DNA of 64,000 bases from Sulfurimonas paralvinellae (GCF_014905135.1 NZ_CP041406.1:868001-932000), one strand, 5' to 3'; positions 17,317 to 26,869 are shown, counted from the first letter of the stretch. Made by a program: numbers and translations. Notes: generated from the letters alone by a model not told the origin.

Positions 17317-17636
17317 GTGTACTTTTAGAATTTGCGATGTTTCCGACATCAGATAACTGCCGTGAGGGTTCAAGTGTTTCAAAACAGGTGGCAAAGATCA
17401 TTGATGCTATAGATAAAAGTGGTGTGGCATATCAGCTTACGCCTATGGGCACAGTTGTGGAAACCAAAACGATGCGTGAGGCACTTGATATTATAGAACT
17501 TGCTTATGAGCAGGTGAAAGATTGTGAGAGGGTTTACAGCTCTTTAAAGTTTGATATCCGGCATAATTCAGAAAATAGACTAATAAATAAAATAAAGTCT
17601 GTAGAAAATAATCTCCAAAGAGAAGTACATAAGTAG
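17313..17636 (+). CDS. MTH1187-family thiamine-binding protein
   Basis: 107 residues of the DUF77/MTH1187/YkoF-like fold: LLEFAMFPT, GSSVSKQVAKIIDAID, and YQLTPMGTVVET match the family well. These small proteins bind thiamine or its pyrimidine part and form tetramers; their pathway role is not settled. The ribosome site AAGGAG is strong. It lies after gph and has a palindrome just upstream, so its expression may be separately controlled. Other thiamine-linked genes in the window are thiL and thiI, but they are not adjacent. Confidence 0.75.
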   Translation: MSVLLEFAMFPTSDNCREGSSVSKQVAKIIDAIDKSGVAYQLTPMGTVVETKTMREALDIIELAYEQVKDCERVYSSLKFDIRHNSENRLINKIKSVENNLQREVHK

Positions 17637-17733
17637 TTTTTTTCTGTTTTGTGATATTTCCTTTCCATTTAAATTATAAATATAAGATTACGCTCAGATT
17701 AGCTAATCACATTTTTGTAATAAAGGAATATAT

Positions 17734-18558
17734 ATGAAGTATAGTGGAATAATCATTCTGATATTTGTCACATTTTTTGCGACAGGTTGTGTAACAAAAG
17801 GAACGTATGAAGCTACTGTTGCAGAACTCGATAAAACGAAAAGTTCACTCAGTGATGCTCAAACCAGAATCAGTCTGCAAAATGCACAGATAGATGCGCA
17901 AAAAATAGCATTGGAAAAAAATCGACAGGAAATTGAAAAAACGAAAAAAGAACTTGCTAAGCTCAATGAGAAAAAAGCAGCGCTGGAAAAAGAGTATAGT
18001 GATACGCAAGCACTTTTAAATGCTTCACAGAGAAAGCTTGAAACAATGAGCCAGATCGAAGCAGAGACAAAGAAACGTAATGAGATATATGCTCGTTTTG
18101 TCAATCAGTTACAGAAGATGATCGATGCAGGACAGTTGAGTGTAAGTATTGAAAAAGGGCGTATCGTTATTAATTTACCTGACAATATTCTTTTTAAAAC
18201 AGGTCACGCAAATGTAAACGAAGAGGGTCAAAAGGTCTTAAAACAGATTGCAGGTGTACTCAAAGAATTTAAGGACAGAAAATTTCAGGTTGAAGGACAT
18301 ACTGATAATGTCCCAATTAAAAGTGCACGCTATCCTAGTAACTGGGAACTTTCAACTGCCCGCGCTTTGAATGTTGTTCATTTAATGACAGAAGAAGGAG
18401 TTGATCCTAAAAATATTTCTGCAGCAGGCTATGGAGAGTTCCAGCCACGTGCAAACAATGAGACTCCGGAAGGTAGAAAACTAAATCGTCGTATTGAGAT
18501 CATTATGCTCCCTAATTTAGAGATTCTCTCTAATGAACTACCAAAAGTTATGAAGTAA
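17734..18558 (+). CDS. OmpA-family lipoprotein with coiled coil
   Basis: 274 residues. The signal peptide ends in the lipobox FATGC (C19). Residues about 25-115 are a long coiled coil rich in Lys, Glu and Gln. The C-terminal half is an OmpA peptidoglycan-binding domain: ILFKTGHANVNEEG, VEGHTDNVPI, NWELSTARAL and NRRIEIIM with the conserved Asp and Arg that hold diaminopimelate. It resembles Pal or MotB-like anchors but lacks a membrane helix of the MotB type. Ribosome site AAAGGA. It likely links the outer membrane to the wall. Confidence 0.8.
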   Translation: MKYSGIIILIFVTFFATGCVTKGTYEATVAELDKTKSSLSDAQTRISLQNAQIDAQKIALEKNRQEIEKTKKELAKLNEKKAALEKEYSDTQALLNASQRKLETMSQIEAETKKRNEIYARFVNQLQKMIDAGQLSVSIEKGRIVINLPDNILFKTGHANVNEEGQKVLKQIAGVLKEFKDRKFQVEGHTDNVPIKSARYPSNWELSTARALNVVHLMTEEGVDPKNISAAGYGEFQPRANNETPEGRKLNRRIEIIMLPNLEILSNELPKVMK

Positions 18559-18574
18559 CGCTCACTACAGCTCA

Positions 18575-18605
18575 TAGATATCATCGGAGAAAATGATGAT
18601 ATCTA
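18575..18605. terminator. Hairpin between convergent ompA-like gene and metE
   Basis: TAGATATCATC (18575-18585) and its exact reverse complement (18595-18605) flank a nine-base loop. It lies between two converging genes, as bidirectional terminators do, but no T-run follows on either strand, so the call is weak. Confidence 0.45.
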
Positions 18606-18625
18606 TTAAAAAGAGTAAAAGAAGA

Positions 18626-20902
18626 TTATTTTAATGCTTCTCGAACGATTTTTACAGCTTCAACCATATTTTTAAGGCTTGGTTTTACCTCTTCCCATTT
18701 TCTTGTTTTTAGACCGCAGTCAGGATTGATCCAGAGTTGTTCTTTTGGTAAAACTTGCAAGAGCGAATATATCTGTGTTACTATCTCTTCCACAGATGGA
18801 ATACGTGGTGAGTGAATATCATATACACCCGGTCCAACTTCTTGTTTATAACCCACTTTTGCAAAGATTTTAAGTAGTTCATTACCACTTCTGGCAGTCT
18901 CTATGGAAATAACATCCGCATCCATCGCTTCAATAGTCTGAATGATATCATTAAATTCGCTGTAACACATGTGCGTATGAATCTGCGTCTCTTTTCTAGC
19001 GGAGCTGACAGATAGTTTGAAGTCTCTTACGGCAAAATCCTCATAAGCCTCTACTTTTGCTTTGCGCAGAGGATATCCCTCTTTAAATGCCGCTTCATCA
19101 ACCTGTATCATTTTGATTCCAGCATTTTGCAGGTCATCAACTTCATCACAGATAGCTAAGGCAATCTGTTTGCTGACATCAGCACGTTTCATATCATCAC
19201 GAACAAATGACCAGTTGAGAATTGTTACCGGACCTGTAAGCATACCTTTCATGATTCTGTCGGTTTTACTTTGTGCATATGTAATCCAATCAACCGTCAT
19301 TGGTTTTGGACGACTGATATCACCATAGATGAAGGGTGGTTTTACACAACGGCTTCCATAGCTTTGTACCCAGCCGTTTTGACTGAAACCATATCCTTTT
19401 AACTGTTCGCCAAAATATTCGACCATATCATTTCGTTCAGGTTCGCCATGGACAAGAACTTCAATACCACACTCCTCTTGAAATGCAACACACTCATCGA
19501 TATAGTTCTTCATCTCCTGTTCATATCTTTCTTTGGTGATAGTGCCATTTTTAAACTCTCGTCTTGCATGTCTTACTTCCGGTGTCTGTGGAAACGAGCC
19601 GATGGTTGTCGTTGTCAGTTCTTTATAACCCAAGAGTTCTTTTTGAATCTTTATGCGTTCTTCATAGCTCCCCTCACGTGTAAACTCAGAGATGTTACTG
19701 ACTCTATGTTGTACGGCTTTGTCATGAATAAGCGGTGAAGATCTTCTGCTTGTATTTGCCTCTTTATTCGCCTGTAGTAATGCTTTTTCATTTGTACTCA
19801 GTGTTTCAAATCCTTTAAAGAAGAGTTTTGAAATGAGTGCGATCTCATCAAGTTTTTCAACGGCATAGCTAAGCCAGTTCTTAATCTCGTTGTTCATATT
19901 CACTTCATACTTTAGTGTGTATGGCGTATGAAGCAGTGAAGAAGAGGAAGAGATAATGAGCTGCTCTTTAGGAACAGTTTGCTCTATACTCTTCAACAGT
20001 TCTTGTGTAGCTAAAATATCATTTTTCCAAATATTTCTTCCATCTACTACACCGGCGATGAGTGTTTTATTGGAAGCAGCGATGAGTTCAAGGATATCCA
20101 GATTTTCTTTGCCATGAACAAAATCAAGACCAATCGCCCATATAGGAGTATTGAGAAGAATTTTTGTTGCTTCATTTGAGTGCTCAAAGTAGCTGACAAC
20201 CGCTATCTTGATATTATTAGCTGCATTTGCCAGTTTGTCATAGGCAGGTTTGATAAGACTGAGTACCTTCGGTTCTAAATCCTTAACAAATATCGGTTCA
20301 TCGATCTGAACGACAACAGTATCGTCGAGTTTGGAAATTTCGTGTAACAGTTGCTCATAAACAGGTATGATTTTACTGTAGAGTTCATAGACATCCCCCC
20401 TGTCAACTCTTTTTGAAAGTCCCAAAAATGTTATAGGACCTATGATATTTATCTTCGTTTTGATATTTGCAGCTTTTGCCTCTTTATACTCTTCAATTAT
20501 CTTTGTAGCATTGAGTTTGTAGTTATCTTCTAGTGAGAGTTCAGGAACGATATAGTGGTAGTTTGTATTAAACCATTTTGTCATCTCCATAGCTACGGCA
20601 TCTTGTTTTCCTCTTGCCATTGCAAAGTAGAGTTCTTCATCTTTGAGAGCTTGAAATCTTTTTGGGATGGCATTGAGTGTGATAGCCATATCAAGCATAT
20701 TGTCATAGAGTGAAAAATCATTTGAGCTGATAAACTCTATACCTGCATCTTTTTGGTACTCCCAGTGACGTTTTTTTAATCTGCTTGCTGTTGTTGTGAC
20801 TTCATTGAAGTCGCATTTTCCAGACCAATAGCTCTCTAATACTTTTTTTAGTTCTCTTTGTTCTCCAATTCTTGGAAATCCTAATACGTAGTTTTTTGAC
20901 AT
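18626..20902 (-). CDS. metE: Cobalamin-independent methionine synthase
   Basis: 758 residues, the full family length. MetE transfers the methyl group of methyl-tetrahydropteroyltriglutamate to homocysteine. The N-terminal half begins VLGFPRIGEQRELKK. The C-terminal catalytic half has TTTIGSFPQTPEVR, the zinc ligands His and Cys in HTHMCYSEF, and the last zinc Cys in NPDCGLKTR. The DE of IQVDEAAFKEG is the homocysteine region. Ribosome site AAAGGA. No SAM or cobalamin riboswitch was recognised upstream; the gap there is described separately. Confidence 0.93.
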   Translation of the reverse strand: MSKNYVLGFPRIGEQRELKKVLESYWSGKCDFNEVTTTASRLKKRHWEYQKDAGIEFISSNDFSLYDNMLDMAITLNAIPKRFQALKDEELYFAMARGKQDAVAMEMTKWFNTNYHYIVPELSLEDNYKLNATKIIEEYKEAKAANIKTKINIIGPITFLGLSKRVDRGDVYELYSKIIPVYEQLLHEISKLDDTVVVQIDEPIFVKDLEPKVLSLIKPAYDKLANAANNIKIAVVSYFEHSNEATKILLNTPIWAIGLDFVHGKENLDILELIAASNKTLIAGVVDGRNIWKNDILATQELLKSIEQTVPKEQLIISSSSSLLHTPYTLKYEVNMNNEIKNWLSYAVEKLDEIALISKLFFKGFETLSTNEKALLQANKEANTSRRSSPLIHDKAVQHRVSNISEFTREGSYEERIKIQKELLGYKELTTTTIGSFPQTPEVRHARREFKNGTITKERYEQEMKNYIDECVAFQEECGIEVLVHGEPERNDMVEYFGEQLKGYGFSQNGWVQSYGSRCVKPPFIYGDISRPKPMTVDWITYAQSKTDRIMKGMLTGPVTILNWSFVRDDMKRADVSKQIALAICDEVDDLQNAGIKMIQVDEAAFKEGYPLRKAKVEAYEDFAVRDFKLSVSSARKETQIHTHMCYSEFNDIIQTIEAMDADVISIETARSGNELLKIFAKVGYKQEVGPGVYDIHSPRIPSVEEIVTQIYSLLQVLPKEQLWINPDCGLKTRKWEEVKPSLKNMVEAVKIVREALK

Positions 20903-21222
20903 TGCAATATCCTTTGTTTTGTGTCAGTTATGACGATAAATTTATGTTGTTTGTATATGATTTTTTGATAGGTTAAAGGGATATTGTATGAGGAGGGTGG
21001 ATACCACTGCGTCGAAATGCAAAACATACTGTATAAAAAGGGCATCTCGGAATATAGTGGTTGAGTAAAATCATAAGTTTTGATTTTATTGTAAAGAGGA
21101 GATGACAATGACATGGTTTTGTACTGTTTAGCAAGGCAAGTGCTGTTGCAGCAAAGAGTTCTTGTAATGCCACTATATCTCCTTTGTAAGATTTTTGTAA
21201 TTATATCAAATTATTTGAGTCT
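20903..21222. other. 320-base gap between pepA and metE
   Basis: This gap holds a -10 box (TATAAT, minus strand, 21200-21205), a strong ribosome site AAAGGAG and a GTG start at 21173 opening a 66-codon frame, an overlapping second open frame from 21114, an inverted repeat ATATAGTGG (21052-21060)/CCACTATAT (21170-21178), and a small hairpin TAAAATCA (21066-21073)/TGATTTTA (21081-21088). Neither peptide resembles a known protein convincingly. It may be a metE leader, a small gene, or a decayed gene. Confidence 0.4.
20973..21173 (-). CDS. Possible 66-residue ORF upstream of metE
   Basis: It starts at GTG with AAAGGAG five bases upstream and a TATAAT 27 bases before the start. The peptide starts MALQELFAATALALLNST and is rich in Cys, His and aromatic residues later, which is unusual for a real protein. 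A second frame, open across 21114-20881, contains YDFTQPLYSEMP, vaguely like the start of cyclase-family proteins. A frameshifted remnant is therefore possible. Confidence 0.22.
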   Translation of the reverse strand: MALQELFAATALALLNSTKPCHCHLLFTIKSKLMILLNHYIPRCPFYTVCFAFRRSGIHPPHTISL

Positions 21223-22632
21223 CTATTTTAACTTTTTAAGAAATTCACTCATAAAACGTACACCGGCACCTGTTGCACCATGGACATTGACATCCCAAGG
21301 AGATTCAGTATAAGCACTGCCGGCAATGTCAAAATGGAGCCATTTGTCTTTATTCTCTTCTTTAATGAAGTTATCTAAAAAGAGACCAGCCGTAATAGCG
21401 CCGCCGTATGGTTTGCTAGAGATGTTACAAATGTCTGCGATCTCACTTTTAAGTTGTTTTCTCAAATGTTTGTTAAACGGCAGGCTTGCTGTCAGTTCTC
21501 CGGCTTTTCCTGCTGCTTTTGAGAGGTCATGACGTAGTCTGTTGGAGTGTCCCATAACGCCTGTTGTGTATTGTCCGAGTGCTACCATACACGCACCTGT
21601 AAGTGTCGCGAAATCAAAAAGATAGTCAGGATTTTTTACTTTATCCTGTGCATAGTCAAGAACATCGGCAAGTACCAAACGACCTTCTGCATCGGTATTA
21701 CGCACTTCGATAGTATCGCCTTTGCGTGAGACAAGTACGTCATCGGGTTTATAGGCATCTCCGCCTATCATATTTTCAACTGCACCGACAAATGCGTGTA
21801 CTTCGATATCGAGTTTTAACTCGCTTACCGCTTTAATAATACCAAGAACAGCACATGCGCCGGCTTTGTCCATTTTCATAGTGACCATGGAAGTAGCAGG
21901 TTTGAGACTTAATCCGCCACTGTCATATGTAAGACCTTTTCCGACAAGTGCTATGCGTTTTTTTGCATTTTTGGGTTTGTATGCAAGATGAATGAGTTTT
22001 GAGCCGTGGCGTGAGGCACGACCGACTGCAAGCATCGCTTCACATCTCTCTTTTTTAAGAGCTTTTTCATCAAGAATATCACAAGAGAGCTGATTTTGAC
22101 GTGCCAATTTTTTTGCAACTTTCGCCAGTGTTTCTGGATGCATATCATCCGGAGCGGTATTGACAATATCTCGTGTAAAACATGTCGCTTCTGCAACGAC
22201 AACAGCTTCCTGAAAAAGCTCTGTAAGGTGTTCTACGTTTTCACATGTAAGATAGAGTTTCTTTACTTTTTGCTTTTTTGGTTTTGATTTATAGTTGTTA
22301 AACTCATATCCTCCGAGAATGAACCCTTCTATGAAATGACGAATATTTTTTTCATCAATATCAACAGAAAGTGATTTGTAAGAAAAGCCTTTTACTGCTT
22401 TTGCAACGGCTGCAGCAGCTGTTCGGATATTTTCTTCATCATGGTTTTCGATACCGCAAAAAAGCAGAGATTTTCCATGCATACCGCAGAGTGTGTCCTG
22501 CTCTGCACAAAAGCCTGCTTTTTTGAGTGTTTTTTTGAATTTCGCTTTCTCTAATCGTTCCGGTGTAATGAGTTTAACCGTCAGATTCTCTTTTGCATCA
22601 AAATTTTTTTTATCTATCAATTCTATTTTCAT
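21223..22632 (-). CDS. pepA: Leucyl aminopeptidase (M17)
   Basis: 469 residues from the ATG at 22632; an in-frame ATG at 22644 is four codons earlier, and the family and the GGAA six bases upstream favour the second. The C-terminal catalytic domain has the M17 signature NTDAEGRLVLADVL and the metal/catalytic segments VGKGLTYDSGG and KMDKAGA. It removes N-terminal residues from peptides in the cytoplasm using two metal ions, and in some bacteria also binds DNA. The gene is monocistronic and divergent from the pseudo-receiver gene. Confidence 0.9.
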   Translation of the reverse strand: MKIELIDKKNFDAKENLTVKLITPERLEKAKFKKTLKKAGFCAEQDTLCGMHGKSLLFCGIENHDEENIRTAAAAVAKAVKGFSYKSLSVDIDEKNIRHFIEGFILGGYEFNNYKSKPKKQKVKKLYLTCENVEHLTELFQEAVVVAEATCFTRDIVNTAPDDMHPETLAKVAKKLARQNQLSCDILDEKALKKERCEAMLAVGRASRHGSKLIHLAYKPKNAKKRIALVGKGLTYDSGGLSLKPATSMVTMKMDKAGACAVLGIIKAVSELKLDIEVHAFVGAVENMIGGDAYKPDDVLVSRKGDTIEVRNTDAEGRLVLADVLDYAQDKVKNPDYLFDFATLTGACMVALGQYTTGVMGHSNRLRHDLSKAAGKAGELTASLPFNKHLRKQLKSEIADICNISSKPYGGAITAGLFLDNFIKEENKDKWLHFDIAGSAYTESPWDVNVHGATGAGVRFMSEFLKKLK

Positions 22633-22722
22633 AATACGTTCCATTTTGTAAATTTCTTTTCATAATAGTAGCAAAATATTAGAAACAAATCTTTTTTTTA
22701 TTAAGAAAATTTTTTTTTATGA

Positions 22723-22728
22723 TACAAT
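22723..22728 (+). promoter_or_regulatory. -10 box placing the 22736 gene on a leaderless transcript
   Basis: TACAAT is followed by seven bases (CTTTTTT) and the ATG at 22736. There is no ribosome site. The layout is identical to that of gph at 16516. Confidence 0.45.
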
Positions 22729-22735
22729 CTTTTTT

Positions 22736-23641
22736 ATGATAAATAAACAGATTCTGATAATTGAACTTAATGAGCAAAATTTTAATGTTTTGGAGAGTGT
22801 TTTAAGTAAAAATGGTTATGTTTGCAAGGCTGTTTTAGATCTGGAAGCATTTCAGGCTCTAGAGTTAAAAGCAGATGCATATGACTTAATTATTGTTAAC
22901 TCTCATGTTCAGTATGTAACAGTAGCAGATGTCATGAAAATTGCCGAATCAGAAACATCTTTAAAAGTTCCTGTTATCTATATAGACAGTGCAAAAGAGC
23001 ATAGTAAGAGTACGCTTGATGACTGTTTTGCAGCTGGTGTGTCGGATTATATCAAAAAGCCTTTTGACTCTAAAGAGATCGTTTCTCGGGTGAATTACCA
23101 TTGCGAACAGCTTTATAAACTGCGTGAATATAAGCTTAGACTTGATAAGCTCGCAAACTTGGCAACAATCGACCAACTTTCAAAGTCAACATCAAAAATG
23201 CATATGCAGGCTATTTTACGCCATCAGATAAACTATTTTAATCGCTACAAAACAGATACGACTTTGATCTATTTGAGCCTTTTGAACATAGATAAACTCA
23301 TTGGTACTTTTGGACTTGAAAAAGGTGAAAGAGTCATCGCACAATTTGCAAAAGTTCTCAAGTCTTCAATCCGTGAATCAGATGTCCTTGCTCGTTGGGC
23401 GGGATCGGACTTTATTATACTTTTGACAAATACAAGTGTCTCTGCATCAGAATATATTACGAAAAAATTAAAAGCAGAACTCTCAAATGTTGAAGTTATG
23501 AAGGGAATCAAGCCTGAACTCGCCTTTGGAATCACCTCTTTTACAGAAGATGACGATGTAAAAGAGGTGATTGAGCGAGCAAAATATGCTCTCAGCGAAG
23601 CAAAAAAACAGACATATGGAAAGATTCATATAGCTGACTAG
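22736..23641 (+). CDS. Pseudo-receiver with degenerate GGDEF domain
   Basis: 301 residues. Residues 1-125 have the receiver fold with the conserved KKPF near 112-115, but the phosphorylation Asp is replaced by Asn (N55 in DLIIVNSHV) and the acidic pair after strand one is reduced to E10. Residues about 140-301 are a GGDEF domain whose active site reads AGSDF, unlikely to make c-di-GMP. Five residues before it lies RESD, a complete RxxD inhibitory site. The protein is thus a candidate c-di-GMP receptor with an unphosphorylated receiver. Translation seems to start from a leaderless transcript. Confidence 0.72.
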   Translation: MINKQILIIELNEQNFNVLESVLSKNGYVCKAVLDLEAFQALELKADAYDLIIVNSHVQYVTVADVMKIAESETSLKVPVIYIDSAKEHSKSTLDDCFAAGVSDYIKKPFDSKEIVSRVNYHCEQLYKLREYKLRLDKLANLATIDQLSKSTSKMHMQAILRHQINYFNRYKTDTTLIYLSLLNIDKLIGTFGLEKGERVIAQFAKVLKSSIRESDVLARWAGSDFIILLTNTSVSASEYITKKLKAELSNVEVMKGIKPELAFGITSFTEDDDVKEVIERAKYALSEAKKQTYGKIHIAD

Positions 23642-23659
23642 TTTATTTAGAGATATTTT

Positions 23660-24856
23660 TTAGTCAAAATGAAGCAGGTCTTTAGCCTGTATCATGTCTT
23701 TATCTCCACGACCTGAAAGATTGACAATGATGAGCTTATCTTTGATATTTGGCAGTTTTTTGAGATATGCCACTGCGTGAGATGACTCGAAAGCAGGGAT
23801 GATTCCCTCTTTTTGACTTAACCATACAAAAGCATCGAGCGCTTCTTTATCTGTGATGTAATCATACTTAACATTTCCCATATCATTGTGAAAAGCATGT
23901 TCAGGACCGATTCCAGGGTAGTCAAGACCGGCGCTTATAGAGTGTGCTTCGAGTATCTGCCCATCTTCATCCTGCAATAGATAGCTCATTTGTCCATGAA
24001 GAACACCCGGACGTCCTTTTTTCAATGAGCATCCGTTTTTGTCATCAATGCCAAGCCCTCCGGCTTCTATTCCTATACACTCGACGGCTTCATCTTCTAA
24101 AAAGTGTTGAAACATTCCAATGGCATTGGAACCACCACCGATACAAGCGATAACATGATCCGGGAGACGGTTCTCTTTTTCTAAAATTTGCTGACGTGCT
24201 TCCCAGCCGATAATAGCTTGAAAATCTCTTACCATCATAGGGTAGGGGTGTGGACCTGCTACTGTACCGATGATATAAAAGGTATCACGCGCATTTGTTA
24301 CCCAGTGGCGGATGGCATCGTTCATGGCATCTTTAAGTGTGCGGCTGCCGCTCTCAACAGAGTTTACTTTTGCACCCAGCAGTTTCATACGAAAGACATT
24401 AAGCTCCTGACGTTCAACATCTTTTGCACCCATAAATATTTCACATTCAAGGCCAAGCAGTGCAGCAATGGTGGCCGTAGCAACACCATGTTGTCCTGCA
24501 CCGGTTTCGGCAATGACCTTTTTATATCCAAGACGTTTTGCCATAAGCCCCTGTGCGATAACGTTGTTTACTTTGTGTGCACCGGTATGATTTAAGTCTT
24601 CACGCTTTAAGTAGATCTTCGCACTAAGCTCTTGGGAGATATTTGCAGCATAGTAAAGCGGTGAAGGGCGACCGACATAATCTTTGAGGTAGTAGTCAAC
24701 TTCAGCCCAAAAGTCTTTATCGAAGCGAATAGCATCATACTCCTCACGCAGCTTGAGTAGTGCCGGCATAAGTGTTTCAGGAACGTAGCGTCCGCCGAAG
24801 ATTCCAAAGTGTCCGTTTTCATCCGGATCGAATTTTGAAGCAGTTGGTATATACAT
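23660..24856 (-). CDS. trpB: Tryptophan synthase beta chain
   Basis: 398 residues, TrpB1 type. TrpB condenses indole with serine using PLP. Motifs: [15 protein letters not shown] at the N-terminus, the PLP lysine in [19 protein letters not shown], and the phosphate-binding GGGSNAIG. trpA is not adjacent; the gene ends a seven-gene minus-strand run and follows apt directly (the apt stop touches its ATG). Trp regulation by attenuation was not seen. Confidence 0.93.
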   Translation of the reverse strand: MYIPTASKFDPDENGHFGIFGGRYVPETLMPALLKLREEYDAIRFDKDFWAEVDYYLKDYVGRPSPLYYAANISQELSAKIYLKREDLNHTGAHKVNNVIAQGLMAKRLGYKKVIAETGAGQHGVATATIAALLGLECEIFMGAKDVERQELNVFRMKLLGAKVNSVESGSRTLKDAMNDAIRHWVTNARDTFYIIGTVAGPHPYPMMVRDFQAIIGWEARQQILEKENRLPDHVIACIGGGSNAIGMFQHFLEDEAVECIGIEAGGLGIDDKNGCSLKKGRPGVLHGQMSYLLQDEDGQILEAHSISAGLDYPGIGPEHAFHNDMGNVKYDYITDKEALDAFVWLSQKEGIIPAFESSHAVAYLKKLPNIKDKLIIVNLSGRGDKDMIQAKDLLHFD

Positions 24857-25407
24857 TAATTAACCTCTATAAGTGAATAAACTTTCGTTTTTTCTTTTAA
24901 TTTTTCGATGCCATCAAGAAATGTAAGTCCTATGACAAAACAGCACTCAACACACTCTGCACCTGTTTGATTGACAAGGGTGGCAGCCGCATTTGCAGTG
25001 CCGCCTGTTGCAATTAGGTCGTCAATGACAAGCACACGCGCACCTTTTTTCTCTCCAAAGGCATCAATGTGAACTTCGATCTCATCGACGCCATACTCAA
25101 GAGCATACTTTTCACTGATGGTAGTGTAGGGAAGTTTCCCTTGTTTTCGAATAGGCACAAATCCAAGACCAAGCATCTGTGCAAGCGCCGCTCCAAAGAT
25201 AAAACCGCGTGCATCAATACCTGCAATATAGTCAAGATCATACTCTTTATAACGTTCATAGAGATGATTCATAAGTACGCCATACGCTTCTTTATTGTTT
25301 AAAAGTGTTGTAATATCTTTAAAGACAATTCCCGGTTTTGGAAAATCTTTGATATCTCTGATGGAGTCTTCTATTATTTTTCTTTGAGTATCACTGAGTG
25401 TAACCAT
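24856..25407 (-). CDS. apt: Adenine phosphoribosyltransferase
   Basis: 183 residues. Apt salvages adenine to AMP using PRPP. The PRPP-binding motif is [17 protein letters not shown], with the earlier [15 protein letters not shown] and [18 protein letters not shown] segments typical of Apt. It shares one base with trpB and lies nine bases after the small coiled-coil gene. Confidence 0.92.
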   Translation of the reverse strand: MVTLSDTQRKIIEDSIRDIKDFPKPGIVFKDITTLLNNKEAYGVLMNHLYERYKEYDLDYIAGIDARGFIFGAALAQMLGLGFVPIRKQGKLPYTTISEKYALEYGVDEIEVHIDAFGEKKGARVLVIDDLIATGGTANAAATLVNQTGAECVECCFVIGLTFLDGIEKLKEKTKVYSLIEVN

Positions 25408-25416
25408 TTTTTTTCC

Positions 25417-25749
25417 TTAGAGTAGAGCGTCGATGCGGCTCTCGAGTGCTTTTATTTTGGCATTGAGACGATCGACTTCTTGTCTGTGTTTTGAATTTCT
25501 CTGTTTGAGAACTTTGAGTTCATTTCTGAGTTTCGTCAGCTCTTCTGTTAAAATATCAACATTTCCAAGTGCACGCTGGAGCTGAATTTGATATTTGCGA
25601 ATAAGAATTTCAGCCTCTTGCAGTGTGAGCTTCATTAAATCATTACTGCGTTGTTCCTTATTTGTTATGCTCTTAAAATAGAACATCTTTACAAACAGGT
25701 AAACAGAAACAATGGAAAGGATTGTTAAGAGTGACCATTCCCAGAACAT
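25417..25749 (-). CDS. Small membrane-anchored coiled-coil protein
   Basis: 110 residues: one N-terminal membrane helix (about 5-24) and then a long coiled coil of Leu, Lys, Arg and Glu with a clear heptad pattern (KLRNELKVLKQRNSKHRQEV). No enzymatic domain. The topology is probably a cytoplasmic coiled coil, judged by the positively charged residues after the helix. It lies between rpiB and apt with gaps of two and nine bases, so it belongs to the operon. Function unknown. Confidence 0.65.
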   Translation of the reverse strand: MFWEWSLLTILSIVSVYLFVKMFYFKSITNKEQRSNDLMKLTLQEAEILIRKYQIQLQRALGNVDILTEELTKLRNELKVLKQRNSKHRQEVDRLNAKIKALESRIDALL

Positions 25750-25751
25750 TA

Positions 25752-26183
25752 CTAGACGGCCTCTATCTTTTCGACTCGTTGAACATGGCGGCCGCCTTCA
25801 AAACCATTCGCAAGCCATGCATCGATAATAGACTCGGCAACACCTTTACCGACAATGCGTTCGCCGAAACATAAGATGTTTGCATCGTTATGCTCACGTG
25901 CAACCATTGCAGTATAGGCATCGTGGCAAAGTGCCGCACGGATACCGTGATGTTTGTTCGCTGCCATACTCATTCCGATACCGCTGCCGCAGATCAAAAT
26001 TCCCTGTGCACTGCTGTCTTCGATGACAGCACGGGCAACTTTGTGTGCATAGTCCGGGTAATCGACTCTATCTTTGGAAAATGGTCCAAAATCAACAACC
26101 TCATGACCTTTGGATTGTAAAAGTTCGACGGTCCAATCCTTTAGATCGACTCCGGCGTGGTCTGTTCCTATATAAAATTTCAT
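25752..26183 (-). CDS. rpiB: Ribose 5-phosphate isomerase B
   Basis: 143 residues of the RpiB/LacAB fold. It interconverts ribose 5-phosphate and ribulose 5-phosphate. The N-terminal IGTDHAGVDLK, the active-site Cys in GILICGSGIGMSMAANK, and RAALCHDAYTAMVAREHNDAN are all present. Ribose 5-phosphate is the precursor of PRPP used by apt just downstream. The gene starts eight bases after the M50 protease gene. Confidence 0.92.
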   Translation of the reverse strand: MKFYIGTDHAGVDLKDWTVELLQSKGHEVVDFGPFSKDRVDYPDYAHKVARAVIEDSSAQGILICGSGIGMSMAANKHHGIRAALCHDAYTAMVAREHNDANILCFGERIVGKGVAESIIDAWLANGFEGGRHVQRVEKIEAV

Positions 26184-26191
26184 TTTTGCTC

Positions 26192-26869
26192 CTAAGATAA
26201 TAATAAATTAATGATAAACTGTACAGGCATAAACAGCAGGTATTGGTTTAACGGTGTCATTAAAACAATCAGTACGATAATCATACCATATCTGTCATAC
26301 TTGTAATAAAACTCGGCAATCGACTTTATATTGTATTTTAACGCAAGATGCATTAAAAAATGGCCACCGTCAAACTGTGGAATAGGAAGAAGGTTAAAGA
26401 CAGCGAGAACGATATTGATGATGAGTAACTGATAGATAAAAATATAAAAGAAGACATAAAAGAGCGAATCAGCTGTAGTCGGTGCACTCATTGCTGTCAG
26501 TCCAATGGCTGCAATAGCTCCAAGTGTGAAGTTATAGACAATTCCTGCCAGATCAACCTGCATGGCCGCATTGTAGCCTCCACGCTGAATAACTTTATAC
26601 ATGTCAATAGGAACAGGTTTTGCCCAACCAAATAAAATACCGCCGGATGTACCAAGAAGCAAAGGAATAAAATAGAGTGCGGCAGGAACAATGATGGTTC
26701 CTACCAAGTCAATATGTACAAGCGGGTTGATAGTAAGACGGCCTGCATTTTTAGCAGTATCGTCACCATACATATGTGCTACCCATCCATGCATGATCTC
26801 ATGACCGATAATGGCAATGGCAAGCGCAGCGACTGCCGCTAAGATTTTCAGTATATCAAGTAAGTCCAT
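26192..26869 (-). CDS. Site-2-protease-like M50 membrane metalloprotease
   Basis: 225 residues and about five membrane helices. The zinc motif is GHEIMHGWVAHMYGD (HExxH) in the first helix region and the second motif NLLPIPQFDGGHF gives the third ligand Asp. This is the short FtsR/YwhC-type branch without PDZ domains, so it is not a RseP/RasP homologue. Its substrate is unknown. It overlaps lepB by 14 bases and so is co-expressed with the signal peptidase. Confidence 0.8.
   Translation of the reverse strand: MDLLDILKILAAVAALAIAIIGHEIMHGWVAHMYGDDTAKNAGRLTINPLVHIDLVGTIIVPAALYFIPLLLGTSGGILFGWAKPVPIDMYKVIQRGGYNAAMQVDLAGIVYNFTLGAIAAIGLTAMSAPTTADSLFYVFFYIFIYQLLIINIVLAVFNLLPIPQFDGGHFLMHLALKYNIKSIAEFYYKYDRYGMIIVLIVLMTPLNQYLLFMPVQFIINLLLS

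Noticed and set aside
18575-18605. Strong intrinsic terminator
   Set aside because: The stem is perfect but no T-run follows on either strand, so only a weak terminator call was kept.
20903-21222. SAM or cobalamin riboswitch upstream of metE
   Set aside because: No recognisable conserved core was found by eye; only an open frame and inverted repeats.
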